DNA of 30,393 bases, taken from assembly GCA_044350895.1 (NCBI GenBank), contig JBILGT010000018.1, positions 1 through 30,393 on the forward strand, written 5' to 3'. Of the stretch, positions 29,228-30,393 are shown piece after piece. The stretch is from OMIS01 sp044350895 (GTDB lineage: Bacteria > Patescibacteriota > Microgenomatia > UBA1400 > PJMF01). Every line of letters begins with the position of its first letter. The stretch's first letter is position 1. A program made the translations under genes and the position numbers. The notes beneath the pieces were generated by a model. It made no database searches and was not told where the DNA came from. It was given only the letters and a program-made list of their open reading frames with translations.

Positions 29228-30346
29228 ATGTGTCACAATAAAGATGAATCTGCTAAAAATAGAAGTGTTACTTTTATCAGTTTAATTCCACTTGAAATTG
29301 GGAGTTTGGCTTTCGTATTAATGATGGGTGGCGGAGTTCAAACAGTTTTTGTGGAACTCATATCATTTTTGGCTAATTCTGTAGTTGCTGCCATGAGTAT
29401 GATATTGGCGTTATTTATTACGGGAAATAAAGCAGTATTTTCACTAAAAAAGATTGCACTTTACTCTTTTATTTTGGTCATTATAGGCGACATATATAGT
29501 TTGCTCGCTTCTATTTTTTTAAATGCTAGCCAATCTCCTATCTCATCCCCCTTATTTGCAGAATTCTTTGCACCCAAATATTATGACATCATTACTCAAT
29601 TCTTGGTTGTTATAGCAATAAATTTCATTGTTCTATCACTATTGTTTATAAAAATTAATTTTAAGTATAAGTTTTTTATTATTTTGGTAGTTTCACTCAT
29701 AAATTCTCCTTGGTTTTTTATATCTCAACAAAAATCAGACTATTCATCTTATACAGGCAATAAGCTTGCTGATGTAAGCCAAAAGGAAGTCTCAATATTG
29801 AAAGAGCAGATTCAATTTGAAGAGAAAGGTGTACAACTGGTATCTCTCCCTGAGCTAGAAAGTACATATAAAACACTCGTTACTACTTTTGAAATTACAG
29901 TTCCACAAAGTGGTAGTTACAGAATGAACATGAGTATTCATCGTGAATCAGAAATGAATTCACCTGAGGCAAAGATGTATGCACTTGGTTCTGCAGGTGA
30001 CCCACACGGTACTTATTATATTAACGATGAAAAAACTGATTGGTATAATGCTCCACAGAAAGTAAATCTTCAGCAAGGTAAAAATACAATTGTTGTTAAA
30101 ATTCCTTTTGTTTACACAGAGCAAAATTCAGGAAAGCTTAATTACAACTTATTTCCAAACACCTCAGACAACAAAACCTTTGGCCCGTATATACTCCAGT
30201 TTGACATTAACGAATTTGAAGGTGAAAATGGCACTATTGAGTTTGGTGAAATGCAATCTCCAGACGGATTCCAATACTTCAAACAGTATCCATCTCTAAG
30301 CATCAATACGTTTAGTTACAAGCAAACTGCTATTTTAAATAATTAA
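29228..30346 (+). CDS. Hypothetical membrane protein with external beta domain
   Basis: A 372-residue protein that I do not recognise. Residues about 15-170 contain four or five membrane spans (FISLIPLEIGSLAFVLMMGG, FLANSVVAAMSMILALFITG, IALYSFILVIIGDIYSLLA, FLVVIAINFIVLSLLFIK, FFIILVVSLINSPWFF). Residues about 175-372 are soluble and strand-rich (TTFEITVPQSGSYRMNMSIH, LQQGKNTIVVKIPFVY), like a carbohydrate-binding or sandwich domain outside the cell. The gene is AT-rich and flanked by two copies of the GTTCCACCCAC repeat, so it may be part of a mobile or shuffled segment. Function unknown. Confidence 0.65.
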   Translation: MCHNKDESAKNRSVTFISLIPLEIGSLAFVLMMGGGVQTVFVELISFLANSVVAAMSMILALFITGNKAVFSLKKIALYSFILVIIGDIYSLLASIFLNASQSPISSPLFAEFFAPKYYDIITQFLVVIAINFIVLSLLFIKINFKYKFFIILVVSLINSPWFFISQQKSDYSSYTGNKLADVSQKEVSILKEQIQFEEKGVQLVSLPELESTYKTLVTTFEITVPQSGSYRMNMSIHRESEMNSPEAKMYALGSAGDPHGTYYINDEKTDWYNAPQKVNLQQGKNTIVVKIPFVYTEQNSGKLNYNLFPNTSDNKTFGPYILQFDINEFEGENGTIEFGEMQSPDGFQYFKQYPSLSINTFSYKQTAILNN

Positions 30347-30392
30347 GTTGGCAAGATAATCTAGACATACTCTCCAACAGGGGTTCCACCCA
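30330..30392 (-). pseudogene. Partial minus-strand frame entering at the right edge (WVEPLLES tail)
   Basis: Twenty residues before a TAG: WVEPLLESMSRL followed by SCQLNYLK. It overlaps the last bases of the membrane protein gene on the other strand. Its start lies outside the window. The match to the 28881-29012 frame suggests a full-length gene, perhaps a recombinase, just beyond the edge. Confidence 0.3.
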
Positions 30393-30393
30393 C
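30368..30393 (+). repeat. Repeat ending GTTCCACCCAC, copy 2 (cut by window end)
   Basis: Near-identical to 28938-28963 up to the last base of the window. Confidence 0.5.

Noticed and set aside
1..30393. CRISPR array or diversity-generating retroelement
   Set aside because: No evenly spaced direct repeats, cas genes, reverse transcriptase or template-variable repeat pair were seen. The repeated leader elements are single copies per gene.
1..30393. Recoded TGA (code 25) as in some candidate phyla
   Set aside because: TGA ends several genes at the expected length, including both the transketolase N-terminal gene and the 20764 gene, and no conserved domain is interrupted by in-frame TGA.

Overview
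The window looks like a chromosome segment of a small-genome bacterium, most likely Candidate Phyla Radiation (Patescibacteria, perhaps Microgenomates-like). This is an inference from gene content: split transketolase, a GT4-type glycogen synthase next to GH57 and GH15 enzymes, lactate dehydrogenase, a lone aspartate carbamoyltransferase and many unrecognised proteins. TGA acts as a stop, so the code is standard. Most genes lack a Shine-Dalgarno (SD) site. Instead a TATAAT-like -10 box lies 6-12 bases before the start codon, which points to widespread leaderless transcription.

Layout. 1-2850: 3' end of an IS30-type transposase, two hypothetical genes and a TerC-family membrane protein. 2850-5744: a possible 38-residue minus-strand gene sharing a palindromic bidirectional promoter with pyrB, the pyrB leader and pyrB, then a secreted family 7 alginate lyase with a fibronectin III domain. 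5773-8525 (minus): unknown proteins, a YdjM-like membrane hydrolase and a glycine-rich RRM protein. 8605-14132 (minus): alpha-glucan and sugar genes (glycogen synthase-like transferase, GH57, GH15, BadF-type sugar kinase).

14200-19760 (minus) is the most unusual part. It is a tandem array of secreted-protein cassettes, visibly richer in G+C than its neighbours. Three complete cassettes share one plan: a -35/-10 promoter with a 16-base spacer, a perfect palindrome (core ACACATTAAATGTGT) just downstream of the -10, a 240-400 base leader with two folded domains, a good SD, a signal peptide, beta-rich modules, a C-terminal [F/Y]LP[L/I]I[N/A][R/N] tail, and a terminator with a shared downstream tail. 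A fourth cassette is truncated. Helix positions in the leaders differ in base but still pair. I read this as a co-regulated surface or secreted protein system with a cis-acting RNA that I do not recognise. A possible relative at 27210 carries the same LPLI motif just after its signal peptide and has its start codon buried in a 12-bp hairpin.

19930-30393: split transketolase with an unrelated membrane protein between its halves, a GT39-type transferase, a lactate dehydrogenase lacking the usual NAD-ribose aspartate, Fpg, tRNA-Lys(UUU), then an accessory-looking region. That region has imperfect repeats starting at the tRNA 3' end, the LPLI-motif gene, and a membrane protein between two copies of another repeat that may be recombinase gene remnants.
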